Numbered from the stretch's first letter, positions 9,930 to 21,507 are shown. The stretch is 64,000 nt of DNA from Amblyomma americanum (GCF_052857255.1 NC_135505.1:138544343-138608342), one strand, 5' to 3'. The notes: a model not told the origin generated them from the letters alone. Program-made: numbers and translations.

Positions 9930-10951
9930 TACGGATCTGTCTGCAAGGTCACTGACCGGCATCTTGCCCAAAAGAAAACAAAAAAATGAAACGAACCATT
10001 CTACTGAGGGCGCCTCTATGTAAAAGAAAAAGAACACGGAAAAACCATTCAAAGGTTGTCGCTACAACCTCCTCCACTCGTGACGTGCTCGGAGCGCGCA
10101 AAATCCACGTCACCCCCCTCACCCTCGACCTCAGCCTCTGCGTGCGACCGAGACAAGACGTCCATTTGCCGAGTCGCAAGCCCAGTCTGATGCTCTTCGC
10201 GAAGCGCCTTAATCCATTTCGTAGTCCCCTCACACTTCGCTCCGCGCTTCGGCGGTGAATCGTAAGCGACTCGGACTGCGCCGATGACGTCATGCACTCG
10301 CCTCCCCCCCCTTCCCCTCTTCTTTTCCTCCCACACCGCAAGCCTCCGTGCTCTGCTCAACCCTTTTACGTCTCTATGAACAACACGCGTCTACGCACGG
10401 GCGAGGAATGCGATTCCGTGCGCAGAGTACGAATGAGGAGTGGGCGGCAACGTTGGAGTAGAATATAGTTCTGTGCAGTAGTGTACACAAGCTGAGTACC
10501 AGAACCGTCGGTCTTTCTTTTGCGTCACATGGATCACTTTTTTTTTAAGGTGACGTAAAAACTGAGGAAAGAATTGTGTACAAGTAATGTGCATTGAGCG
10601 ATGCGCCGCACATTTGTGCTGCCTTTATAAGCTGGAAGAAAAAATCAAATGCAGGAAAATAGGCTGCAAAAAGGGACAAGGTTTGCTTGCGTAGAAGAAG
10701 TATTGGAGGCGAAGTAGGTTCTGCTGTGCAAACAGGAGCTATGTTTTTTAATCCTGTTCTTTTAAATTCGAATTCTTTTTTTTCCAGTCTTGTAGCTCAA
10801 GAAAAAAGAATAAAACCTTATTTAACGGCATTGCGAGAACCTACGTGTCCAGGGTCTCTGTCCCGTTATTTTGATTCTTGGCTTGGATGCGGACCTTCTT
10901 TAGTCTAACTAAACTGATGTGGAGTGCTGAAGTTGTCGCTACAGTCAGTTA
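9930..10951. promoter_or_regulatory. CpG-rich block with CRE site, no confirmed gene
   Basis: From about 10040 to 10400 the sequence is CpG-rich, with TGACGTCA (cAMP-response element) at 10285-10292 and CGTGACGTG near 10078. Long overlapping frames on both strands reflect base composition. It could be the promoter or first exon of an unseen gene. Nothing is recognised from 10400 to 10951. Confidence 0.25.
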
Positions 10952-10963
10952 CACAAGTCAGAA

Positions 10964-11278
10964 TAATAATAATAATTGGTTTTAAGGGGAAAGGAAATGG
11001 CGCAGTATCTGTCTCATATCTCGTTGGACACCTGAACCGCGCCGTAAGGGAAAGGTAAAGGAGGGAATGAAAGAAGAAAGGAAGAGATAGGTGCCGTAGT
11101 GGAGGGCTCCGGAATAATTTCGACCACCTGGGGATCTTTAACGTGCACTGACATCGCACAGCACACGGGCGCCTTAGCGTTTTTCCTCCATAAAAACGCA
11201 GCCGCCGCGGTCGGGTTCGAACCCGGGAACTCCGGATCAGTAGTCGAGCGCCCTAACCACTGAGCCACCGCGGCGGGG
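10964..11278 (-). mobile_element. Ruka-type SINE with 12-bp duplication
   Basis: Full-length copy: (AAT)n tail at the left, head at the right with intact boxes. Perfect 12-bp duplication CACAAGTCAGAA at 10952-10963 and 11279-11290. The 103-aa frame across it is SINE translation. Confidence 0.95.
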
Positions 11279-11290
11279 CACAAGTCAGAA

Positions 11291-11892
11291 GGCAAGGTTA
11301 GATTTTCTGTGTCTTGTTTTGGCAATTAAATTTTTCGAGCCTCGGCAAGCCTTTTTAAAGCACGCATGCGCCTATGTAATACCGCCCCTTCTGAGACTAG
11401 ATATTCAGTTTTTAAATACAAAAATTTTTGTGCAACAAATATTGTCCCACGCAGTGGAAGTGTTCATCTCGACAAAAGAAAATACTCGCAAGAAACTATA
11501 AAGGCGTAAGAACTGTGGCTCCCAACGCAGTGATGTCTTACATAAGAAAAAATCTCGTACAATTATGACCCAAGTTACGGAATAATTAGGACACGTTGCC
11601 ATCGATTGGCCTTGCCAAATGTCCTGTTAAACCAAAATGCTGAAGCACAGGATACTCAGTGAGCAAATATGGACTCTGTACCGAGAGAGGACCGATCTCA
11701 CATGATGAGGGACTGGATTTGTTTCAAACGTAACAGATTGCATGAAATTGGAATTTTGCCTTCAAAGATTGGTCAATTCAAGTGAAACGAGTCCTGGTGC
11801 GGGATTTCTATTATTTTTAACTCTCATCTATTGCTTCAAACGACGTCTCCAGTATCACCCAAAGCTCATTAATCCCAACGAATACGAATCTC
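11291..11892. other. Unassigned intergenic stretch
   Basis: No repeat or coding signature recognised; open frames of 60-65 codons only. Confidence 0.35.
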
Positions 11893-11905
11893 TTAATCAA
11901 TGCCC

Positions 11906-12219
11906 ACCCGCCGCGGTGGCTCAGTAGTTAGGGCGCTAGGCTACTGATGCGGAGTTCCCGGGTTCGAACCCCACCGCGGCGGCTGCGTTTTTATGGAGGC
12001 AAAACGCTTAGGCGCCCGTGTGCTGTGCGATGTCAGTGCACGTTAAAGATGCCCAGGTGGTCGAAATTATTCCGGAGCCCTCCACTACGGCACCTCTTTC
12101 TTCCTTTTTTCTTTCACTCCCTCCTTTATCCCTTCCCTTACGGCGCGGTTCAGGTGTCCAAAGATATATGAGACAGATACTGCGCCATTTCCTTTCCCCA
12201 AAACCCAATTATTATATTA
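11906..12219 (+). mobile_element. Ruka-type SINE with 13-bp duplication
   Basis: Full length, with minor changes in head (GTAGTTAGGGCGCTAGGC) and body (GATGCCCAGG). Perfect 13-bp duplication TTAATCAATGCCC at 11893-11905 and 12220-12232, the longest in the window. Confidence 0.95.
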
Positions 12220-12232
12220 TTAATCAATGCCC

Positions 12233-15200
12233 GTTGATGACCTGTGGGCAGTTTCGCGTAGTTACCAGACCGAGGCGCCACCTATGATTCACGCAGCCAG
12301 CCACCGGTGGCGTTCTGCAACCTTTCTTCATCCACCATAGCCTTGTTTTGAGCAGCACGAGTAGTTCAACTCTGTGCCACAAGTGGCCTTCCATGCAGCC
12401 TCCTGACCTCCGAATTTTGGACAAATCTCAGCTACGCGTTTTTATCAAAGAATTGTTGTTTATAGCCGGGATTCTCTACGCCGATAACGATGGAATGCAA
12501 CGCGTGTCGTCGGTGTGTAGTCGTTGCTTTGCGTGCTGTCGTATTGATATGAAAGGAAACGGGCTTCCTGCACAAAATTGCGAATTATCTGGAATTTTCC
12601 GGTTATTTCTAGACTAAATGGGAGAATGAATTTAAGGTGTTAGACGCCAAGAGGAAAACTAGTTAGGCAACAGAAAGAAGTGTGCCTGTCACACATATTT
12701 ATGACGTAATCAATAAATGAATGCTCAAACTTCGTTCCCCTTTATATTACTCATGGCTGTACATATTTGTCGTTTCGCGTAATCAGTCTAGTGTGGTTTC
12801 CTTCATAATGCACGATGTAGAGGAATTGGAGGAAAATAATCGTTAAATATATATTAAATATAGTTTTCGTCGACGTCATAGTGGACGCCATCTTGGGACC
12901 AGAAACTGCAGCGACAGTCTGGACGTTTTCTAATCCCTAATCGCTACTCTCGTACGGTGCGGAAGCTAGCGCTGGTGATGTCGCATGAAAAATATCTATG
13001 GACCTCCTTCACCCCGCGACGTCACGAAAATGCGATGGCGCTGATGCTAGCAGCGACTTTCGCATGGTAGGCAAAACAGGTTCCGCTTGCCCGTGCCGAC
13101 CGCAGCTGCCGCAGCTACCGGCGGCTGCTTCAAGCCTGTGCACTGCAGAAGCAGCATGTACTGACCAGCTGTGTCACTGCTGGATCCGCGTAGTAGCATA
13201 AAAAATATTAAATTAGCCTCGATAGGTTTCTCGCGCATAAATGCCGCATTCGGAAACTGGCTAACAGGCATTGGGCCACGGTAGTAAAGCGCGAAGTCTG
13301 GGAGTCGATAGGCACTGCCACTCAATGCACTTAATGCATGCAAGTTACTGCGTTCATTCACCTGAACTTCAGGATAGTAGGCTGATAATTGCTCAAGGAA
13401 AAAAAGACATATGTAGCTGCACACGTAATTATCACCTTGAGCCGGAGTGCACGGGGCGCCGACAGGTTCACTCGTCCCCAAGGAATGCGTTTTTTTGTTA
13501 ATAGCACACCATGTTTAAATGGCGCGTTTTGTGACATTTAATAGTTACTTGAAACTGTTTCTTGATATGACGACGTAATTATTTCATTCGAGTAGAAAGA
13601 AGTCTGGTAAGTTGTGTCAATCTTGCGCGGTCGCGTTGGTGTGCTTAGAATAGCGTACCTTAAGTGTGCTAAACGCCATATGCTTTTTCCTTGCATCATG
13701 CATGTGTCATGTTTCATGAGGTAATACATGATCGCGAAGCTTGTTTGGAAAGAAGCAGCCGCAGGCGTGCTACTAACAGACACGTGGCGAGATTGAGAGG
13801 GGACGCGGCATGAAAAGTGTTTTCGTTATTCATGCATGCGATATGTAACTAAACTTGGTGCAAATATGAAATTCCTACGCTAGTTTCAGTCATTCCTTTT
13901 ATTTATAGCTATACCTGGCGCAGTTCTGGGTAATTATAATTAACACCGTCGTCAAGTCCCCCCAAGCTAGGTCTCAAATAATTGAGTAGATAGTGCGCAG
14001 TTTTTTTTTATGCCAGCATGTGCATAAAGCCCTGTTCTGTATGATGACGCGATTAGTTGTTTTTCTATATGATCAGTACTTATGCATGGATAGTTACATG
14101 AAAACGTTTCTTACAAGAAATAACTAACACAATACTGCACGTGTAGGGAAAAAATCGAGAGATTTATTACGCTCCTCAACGTCTCAGGAATAGTTTGCGA
14201 CAAATGGAATCATTTGATTTTCATGCGAATTACGAAGGTGAGTGATCCAGTCGCAGAAAATGTGAGAGGTCAGAAAACGAACCTTAAAGTTTATTCCCTC
14301 GTTTATGGCATCTTCGCTTTCGCTTTGGTCAAAGAAATGCGGCACTGAAATCAAAGAAATTACCTCACAATTTTTGACGACCACACTTCTAAAAAGCGTA
14401 ATCTATAAATTTGTACTCAATATTTTGCTATAATTTTTCGTCACGAAACTAGACTTCAGGTCTAGGAAAGGAAATAATTCTAGAAATCAAAAATTTTCAC
14501 CAAATCGACCAGCTTAACAAGAGGACAAGTCGGCCTGGCTGGTGCGTGGTCATGCGGCTAAAAACAGCGCTAAGCGAGACAGGAGATCGGGGACACGACT
14601 CTGTCCCCACTTTTCGCGCAGCGCGACACGTACGTATGTCAGCAGACGATGAGCGCATGTCTGCTCCGGCGAAACAACGCCAGCACTTCCCCTCACTACT
14701 GTCCCGAAGTAAAATCATTCCGGCTAGTGCAGAGTGTCAAAACTTGTTTTATTCAATGCCTAGCGCGTAAATAAACGGCAGGAACGCTTTCTACATGTTT
14801 ACTACTAACCATATATACAATACACAGTGGCAAACTATTTCTCTTTATAGGCCGCACGTGGACAACGCGAGCTCGTGTACTTCGACAAATTACTAAGTTG
14901 GAAGCATCGACCATTGCTGTGATTCGCAGAAACTGGAAACGCGCCTACAAGCCTTGAAAACCCGCGCACAACACCTATCCGCGACGCCACTCCCCGACCT
15001 TTTGCCTACCACGAGCTCGCTAGTGACTGCAGCGCCACCTCGTTTGTTTACAAACATGCAGGAGGTCCATAGCAGCCCATGGCACCTCGACACAAGAACT
15101 TGTCCCCGTGAAGATGCCTATGCAACTCAAGATTCCACAAATGGCCTTCAAGCAGGCATCTGCTCTTTAAGGAACTCGGGGCCTTTACTGGTAGGTTTTG

Positions 15201-15724
15201 TCCAAAACATGCACGCACGCACAAAAAGATGGCAGCCTTATAGGGGCAGTCGCTAAATGGCTGTGCGCAGCAAGGCGAGGTAACTCGCGGATGGTGCATG
15301 AGTCAGCGAGTCAGCTATTTTGACTACGTCGAGCGATTTCCCGGCGTGCCGCGGTGGTTTTTTGTTTTTTTTTTGTGCAAGACCATGAGTCTGTACACCC
15401 AGGCCACAGCTGCTATGCATGAGTCGTATGCGCATAGCCTTAACGAGCGCTTTTTCACAAGTTCTTAGTTGCCAACCCGGACGTACAAGTTTAGAACATG
15501 ACACTATAACCCGACAAGCTTCAACAAGCCCCGCGTGTTTTTGGGTTGTAACATTTCAAATAATCGATGTATTAAATGCGATATTTGAAATAACCGGTAG
15601 AATTTAAAGTTGTTCCCCTGATATGAGAGTTTGGAAGCTCCTCTGTCAGGCGACAGGTGGCGACCCCGTCGGCGAAGCCTGAAAAATGGCGGACTTCATT
15701 ACCTCCCAGTTAAATGAGAGTGAT
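12233..15724. other. Quiet single-copy-like region
   Basis: About 3.5 kb without recognisable mobile elements. A motif CGACGTCATAGTGGACGCC near 12871 and CpG-rich patches near 12955-13160 and 14570-14700 could be regulatory. The longest frame, 13047-13481 on the minus strand (144 codons), has no recognisable domain. No exon call is supported. Confidence 0.4.
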
Positions 15725-15735
15725 ATAACGTCTGA

Positions 15736-16659
15736 TCAGTCCGATTCCAAAAAACATGCATCCAGATATACATAAGGCGAGAAGAAAGGCAAGATCTGAA
15801 TTCCATGAAAGAAGCTTCGCCGGGGCAAAAGACGTATTATATGTTGACGCAACAACATACAGACACCGATATGGCTCGGTAGCCAGCGTGGTGGATCACC
15901 AGCTCAGGGAAATCAACTGCGCTTTGATAAAAACCAACAACATACTCGAGGCTGAGGAAGCAGCAATTGCACTCGCCATCACCCAGCAGAGTGACGAGCC
16001 CCATGCACACATCATTACAGACTCGCAAGAGGCGTGCAGAAGATACAGCAGTGGACGCATATCCACTGCAGCCATTCACATACTCAAGGCGAGGACAATC
16101 ACTTTTACGAGATGCTTCATCACGTGGACACCAGGCCATGAGGCTGTCAAAGGGAACCAATGTGCGGACGCCAATGCCCGAGCATACGCCAACCGGGAGG
16201 CGCGCACCGAAGGGGAACTGGACGCAGTCACTAGACGGTATGGAGCCATCTTAGAACACCAACGAGCCCTCCGGAGGACCTACCCGCCTCCCCACAAAGA
16301 CCTTAGTAAACAGCAGTCGGTCGCCTGGAGACAACTACAGACTAATACATACCCCAATCTGAGTTTACTCAGCAAAATCTATACATCCACTTATGAAAAC
16401 AAATGCCCGCTATGCGGTGAACACGCAACGCTTTACCACGTTACATGGGCCTGTCAGAAAATGCAGGCAGCGCCGATAAACAACACACCTACACCGGAGC
16501 AGTGGGAGGCTGCGCTGTCCAGCTCGAAGCCTGAAGAGCAACTCAAGCTGATCGACAGGGCTCGCAAGACTGCAAAGGCCGCTGGGGCCCTGGACTGAGG
16601 GCTCCACCTACGCTGCGAGAAATAACCCTTATACAATAAAGTTTCTCATTCATTCATTC
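15736..16659 (+). mobile_element. 5'-truncated I-clade LINE insertion with 11-bp target duplication
   Basis: A 924-bp insertion bounded by perfect direct repeats ATAACGTCTGA at 15725-15735 and 16660-16670. It starts mid-ORF (5' truncation), contains an intact 3' coding region, and ends with AATAAA (16635-16640) and an ATTC tail. These are the features of target-primed reverse transcription. Intact frame and perfect duplication indicate a young insertion. Confidence 0.93.
15756..16598 (+). CDS. LINE polyprotein C-terminus: RNase H domain plus CCHC zinc knuckle
   Basis: This is the last 280 residues of an I-clade non-LTR retrotransposon ORF2; endonuclease and reverse transcriptase are missing. 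RNase H would remove template RNA during second-strand synthesis. All expected catalytic positions are visible: D31 (YVDAT), E67 (AEEAAI), D89 (ITDSQ), H128 (TPGHEA) and D138 (CADANARA). A C-terminal CCHC motif, C217-x2-C220-x7-H228-x4-C233, follows after a QLQTNTYPNLS-type linker; such motifs are typical of I/R1-like elements. The frame is open to its natural stop (end GALD). The ATG is only the first in the truncated copy, since the insertion itself begins at 15736; it is not a native start. A broken relative lies at 6850-7490 and a shorter one at 26888-27175. Confidence 0.9.
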   Translation: MHPDIHKARRKARSEFHERSFAGAKDVLYVDATTYRHRYGSVASVVDHQLREINCALIKTNNILEAEEAAIALAITQQSDEPHAHIITDSQEACRRYSSGRISTAAIHILKARTITFTRCFITWTPGHEAVKGNQCADANARAYANREARTEGELDAVTRRYGAILEHQRALRRTYPPPHKDLSKQQSVAWRQLQTNTYPNLSLLSKIYTSTYENKCPLCGEHATLYHVTWACQKMQAAPINNTPTPEQWEAALSSSKPEEQLKLIDRARKTAKAAGALD

Positions 16660-16874
16660 ATAACGTCTGAAGGTAATGCGCTTAGTTCTCTCAGATGTCA
16701 CCAATGCAGTGCACCGTTAGTGTTGTCGTCATCCGCCTTCGTTTTTCAATGTGTAACGGGACCGAAAATACACTGCCGCTCATAAGTACTGTATACTGTA
16801 CAAGCTGCTGCTTCCTGGGATAAACGGCATTCAGTATTTCCGTTCGAATTTAACATCTCGCTATTCCATAATTT

Positions 16875-17133
16875 CGGGACCGCAGAGGCGGCTTAGTCGT
16901 TTGAGCATCCGCCTCGCATGCGGGAGGTGCGGGGTTCGATCCCCAGTGCCGCCTTGCCCTCACCGGTGATACAATGGGTACAAGCTTTCCCCTGGCCTGG
17001 TGCTGGGCTTCTTTAGGGTGAAATGCTTGGTAAACGTGTCTTTGACCCCACCTTCACTAGAAGAAAAAGCCTTGTGTCATGACACTCTTTGACCATAGAT
17101 GTCCTTGCGTCATAAAAATTTATGATCATCGTG
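16875..17133 (+). mobile_element. Second tRNA-derived SINE family (type B) with 12-bp duplication
   Basis: The head near 16885-16955 folds like a tRNA: A-box-like GGCTTAGTCGTTTGAGC, an anticodon-stem pair CCGCC/GGG around TCGCATG, and B-box GGTTCGATCCC. The body is unrelated to Ruka. The perfect duplication ATTCCATAATTT lies at 16863-16874 and 17134-17145. Head and duplication argue against a functional tRNA gene. Confidence 0.85.
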
Positions 17134-17145
17134 ATTCCATAATTT

Positions 17146-17644
17146 AGCTGCAGTCCAGACTGAGAAACGCATTGAACACCCGTCGTGCGTATATATGCAG
17201 AATTTATCCTGCTCGATGGCCGTCTCATTAAGGGAAAAAAAGCGTTGGAGGAAGCGAGCAGATTCGACCTCGAGGCGCGCATTTTCATGCGTACCTTTCG
17301 CTGCGCCTATATGGCGTGCTTGCGTCAATTTTCCTCGTTGGGCATAACGATAGGCAAAACGACACAACCTGCTTTGTTCTTGCATTTGCAATGCCTATCT
17401 CTATTTCTCTCTCATTGTGTGGCGGGAAATACGCAAAGCAAATACGTAAATATGCGGAGCCAAGCTTTACACACTCGTTAATCTCCGAATGATTACGCTC
17501 GTACCCACGTGACAAGAAGAAGCGCCACCTTTGTAGTAGTAGTAAGTGTCCAGAGGTAACTGAAGGAGGGGGGGGGTCAAGGGCCGGCCACATATTCGGA
17601 AGCGTCCACCAAATGTGCATGTCTAAACGGGCGTGGCTTAATGT
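17146..17644. other. Unassigned spacer
   Basis: Minus-strand frame 17285-17746 (153 codons) overlaps the tandem repeat and has no recognisable domain. A GGGGGGG stretch lies near 17568. Nothing else is supported. Confidence 0.35.
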
Positions 17645-18276
17645 AGGTGCTTTCTCTTGCTGTAGACAACGCGCAAAGATGTTACGGATCACTAACGCAT
17701 TACCCCGTCGGATGTTCTGAAGGTCAAAGGTCAGCGCAAAGGTCACCCAATGTCAAAGGTCATCTAAAGGTCATGGGTCAAGTTCTGGGGTCAAGGGTTC
17801 GACTGTACCACATACGGTCATACACGGCTAACGTGGTTGGGCTGAAGGTCGTTCAAGGTCATTCTCCGGCCTACGCGACGACTGCTTAACCTAGCTTAGC
17901 GAAGCTTTTCGCTTCGAAAACGATGCACGTCACCACCGTTCCGAATCACCGTAATTGCGTAGGTGCTTTCTCTTGCTGTAGACAACGCGCAAAGATGTTA
18001 CGGATCACTAACGCATTACCCCGTCGGATGTTCTGAAGGTCAAAGGTCAGCCCAAAGGTCACCCAATGTCAAAGGTCAACTAAAGGTCATGGGTCAAGTT
18101 CTGGGGTCAAGGGTTCGACTGTACCACATACGGTCATACACGGCTAACGTGGTTGGGCTGAAGGTCGTACAAGGTCATTCTCCGGCCTACGCGACGACTG
18201 CTTTACCTAGCTTAGCGAAGCTTTTCGCTTCGAAAACGACGCAGGTCACCACCGTTCCGAATCACCGTAATAGCGT
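17645..18276 (+). repeat. Tandem 316-bp repeat carrying AGGTCA half-site arrays (two copies)
   Basis: Unit 1 is 17645-17960 and unit 2 is 17961-18276, with fewer than ten differences by eye. In unit 1 the half-sites are AGGTCA at 17721, 17728, 17740, 17757, 17768 and 17856, and GGGTCA at 17775 and 17788. The pairs 17721/17728, 17750/17757 and 17768/17775 are spaced as DR1; 17846/17856 is a DR4-like pair. Each unit also has the foldback AGCGAAGCTTTTCGCT. The 80- and 139-aa frames here are probably not genes. A diverged copy in the other orientation lies at 48790-49010. Confidence 0.9.
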
Positions 18277-18537
18277 AGAAGCTCCGACATCTTCGGGGCT
18301 AAGATCTAGGGGCTCTCGCCGACTTTGGCGAGAACTCCTTGCCACAGGGGTATCTGCAGGTAAAGGCGTCGTCGTTACTTAGGTGTACCTAGGAGACGCG
18401 CGTGTCTTCTTTCAGTATTTACTCTCGATCGCATCTCTTTTAACCCTCCTGTATCCGCACATGGCAGTGATACAGCTCGATCTAGTAGACAGGCCCGTGC
18501 ACTATCCTTTGCATGGAAAAATGCAAGCCCGCTGACG

Positions 18538-18665
18538 GAAGATCGGTGGATATATTTTAATCGTTATAGCGAACTCTTACAATGTATAAAAAAGTTTCAT
18601 TCATAAACTCTTCCCCGTTCAAAAATGCTTTGTCTGGAATTTTTGAGTATGGGAAGAACAAAGGG
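18538..18665 (-). repeat. R350 interspersed repeat, fragment
   Basis: Complement of the 5' part of a roughly 350-bp family found also at 35037, 50309, 53455 and 57968. Shared features are the TTGAACGGGGAA-type block, the TTTATAC/ATGTAA block and the AATATATCC motif. Confidence 0.6.
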
Positions 18666-19524
18666 ATTCATGCACATACTATTTATTGCTGGTGTTTTTT
18701 CTTAATGCGAAAGCATTGTGTGGTTATGTCGCGTAAGCAAAAAGTGTCCGCGAATTTTGTCCGCACAATTATGTCGTTCTCTTCAGATAAATGTGCAAAA
18801 GCTTGATTGTGTTAGGTGCGTGAGTAGATCTTGAAATTGCAAAAAGTTTGGTTGATGCATTGTAATTAGTTAACTAATTAAATTTAATTAATGAAAATAA
18901 ATGCTGCGTCTGAAGCAGGTTTTGTGTGACCGATTCGATCAAGGACGATGCAAATGCGTGAGAAGGCTTACTAAGTATACGAAATAAAAAACAAAGATAA
19001 AAAATAAAAATAAAACGAGAATTAATAATAAAAACAAAAATAAAAATATAAACTAAATAAAAGTAAAATCATAACAAAAATTCAGTAAAGTTTAAAACAA
19101 TGAAAAATAAGGGGGAGTGAGAGAGGAAAGTAAAAGGCTTTCGAATTTTCCCTCTTAAGCAGACGTAAGTGCCATCCTGTAATTTTTTTTCTGTAGACTG
19201 AAATGCTAGAGGAAGCGACAGATAAAAGGGGAATGTGATAACTAAAACCATAAACAATGACCAAAACGCTGAGGAGAAAACACTTTATTTTTTCATCGTG
19301 CGCCAGTTCTTCTGTGCTGCACGTCCACTTTAATCTTCGTGGCGCCATTGCTTTCAAGCCATGCGGCTTTCAAACAGTGCGGACCCCCTCAAAAGCAGTA
19401 GAAAAAAAAGCACGCTGTCCTATTTACGGGCGAAAGCGTTTGGGTGGAAATGACCGGGCACACGCCCTAAACATAAGCTGCCACTTTATTTGTCCATCTA
19501 CGTCGCCAGCGTTTCTTTCTTCCA

Positions 19525-19559
<35 letters not shown>

Positions 19560-19904
19560 CCGGAAAGACTGTTGCACTAACCCTCTTTATACGGCTCTTT
19601 CACGGTACGGTGGCAGGGAATGCTTCCACGGGAAGAGGCGCAAAATTAACTACTCACTCAAGCGCCGAAATCTGTTTAAAGGGAACATTTTTGTGCTACA
19701 GAGCCGGTCTGATCATAAAAATGCAGGCGGGGAATACCGTCGATAAGCTTCATTTCCATGGCAATAGCGGCCCGCCGTGGTGCCGGTGATAATGACAGGA
19801 TCTAAAAATATCCTTCCCGCCAAAATAGTATTTTGCCGTATTTTAGAACCTTACTTTTAAAAATTACTGATCGGCTTCCCTGAAACCCCTAGCTTGTACA
19901 TATA
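18666..19904. other. AT-rich spacer with A-rich simple sequence and poly-G tract
   Basis: AAATAA/AAAAT simple sequence fills about 18975-19080. A run of 28 G lies at 19525-19552, the longest homopolymer in the window. No gene is supported; the frames near 19257-19789 are translated poly-G. Confidence 0.5.
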
Positions 19905-20546
19905 TAGCCGGTGTTGAACCTAATACTTTACGCAATGTTCTAAAAATAGGCTTTTTGTTTCGGAAGAGCGCTTTTTTAGGCATATCATTGTCAGCGACGT
20001 ACTACATCAGAATACAGCTAAGATGTGCTAACTAGCAGGTTGGTTAACCAGTACTGAATAGTTAACTTTTTAACTATTACTCTTAGGCTCCTTAATTATT
20101 CTGAGGCTGTCGCCCACGATAAAAGAATATCCATACCAGTTTTGGGGAATTTGAAAAACCGGTTACCATCTGCATTGTGGGCCAACAAATTTTGCCTATA
20201 CATCGCTCCAAAATACGTGCGCTTTCGAGAAGCTTGCAGGCAAAGCAGCCCCTCCAGAGCATGTAACATCGTCGTAGTGGCCAAAATGTTTTGGGCCACT
20301 GCCCGGAGGGTAACTGCGTTCTTAAAATTCTAAGAACTGATATGGGTGTTAGTTACGGTTGGCTACACACTGTAATAGTTAAAATTTAACTATTCAGTAT
20401 TAGTTAACCAGCCTGCTAGTCTGCATGTCTTAGCTGTATAATGATGTAATATACCGCTGTCAATGCTATGCCAAAAAAAAATTCTCTAAGTCAAAAAGCA
20501 TATATTTTTAAACAAATGTATAAAATCTTAGGTGAAACACCTTACC
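19905..20546. mobile_element. Palindromic MITE (about 640 bp, long inverted arms)
   Basis: The two halves are inverted copies centred near 20225. For example, GTTAACCAGTACTGAATAGT (about 20043-20062) matches the complement of the stretch near 20393-20410, and the ends read GGTGTTGAACCTAA on the left and TTAGGTGAAACACC on the right. A half copy lies at 56263-56520. No coding potential; likely a non-autonomous DNA element. The superfamily and target duplication are not clear. Confidence 0.7.
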
Positions 20547-21507
20547 ACACTATATATATACACAGGAAAAATCACGTTTCGAGCATTATTTCCCATAGCT
20601 TGTTTTAGTTATATTCGACCTTATATTAGCACGCAAAATGTCGTCCTCAAGCTTCGACCCGATCCTGAATATCCAGATCATATGATTCAATGTTTTTCAA
20701 ATACCTTACAATTTTAATTTCATGTCGCAGATTTTAATGTTGTTTTTATTTTTCGGTGGATGTAGCGTTGTGGAGGCGATTGCAGGCTTCGCTTTTCTAG
20801 TCCCTCGTAAGTAGTTCTGTTCAGTAGTACGTTTCACAGTGGCCCTATGGTGTTTATTTATTGGTAGTCTGTATCTATAGTGGCGGTGTGTAAAAGGTGA
20901 CTGCGGTTTTTCTTCCCGGGAATTTAAGGTGTGAAGTTGAGAAAAGGGAACTCTGACAGGGTTAAGAACCGAGATTTTCTCGTTTTTTTTCTCTCAAAAC
21001 CACTTTTTCAAGCTGTTAGTAGGAAAAGGGGGCAAATTTTAGGAATTTTCAGTCGAATTTTCTGCTACAGCATGAAACACTACTGCAGGGCGAAAGTTAT
21101 TTTATTTCATTAACTTACCTGGTTTATCACATGTGACACAGCTTGCAAACAAAGTAAATGATTTTCATTGACACGCACAACTACATGTATTGTTAACGTA
21201 ATTACTGGGAAGGCTTTTTTCAGCACATCTATAAGATGTCAAGACGTCAGCAGCCAAATATACAGAAATTACGCGGAAAGGTAAATTCATGTCAGAGCTT
21301 ATCCTTAGGGAAAAACTGCAATTTCTATGCTCGTACTGTTGCACGCATTCTTATTGAACTTCGAGATTCAGAAGTCTTTCAATTTATCTAAATTTAATTA
21401 TGCGCTATTAATTATCGTTATCTTTAGAAATATATGCCTCTATATTTTGCAATTAAAAGACAATTAGTAATGAAATCCCCCAAGTTCATGACTTTTGTCC
21501 GACGTTC
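20547..21507. other. Unassigned AT-rich spacer
   Basis: No repeat family, exon signal or regulatory cluster recognised; longest frame about 61 codons. Confidence 0.4.

Noticed and set aside
16879..16955. tRNA gene
   Set aside because: The head has A and B boxes, but it lies inside a SINE with a perfect 12-bp target duplication and continues into a SINE body. The Ruka heads were rejected as tRNAs for the same reason.
17645..18276. CRISPR-like array or coding repeat (80 and 139 aa)
   Set aside because: There are only two 316-bp units, with no short repeats and unique spacers. The open frames simply follow the duplicated DNA.
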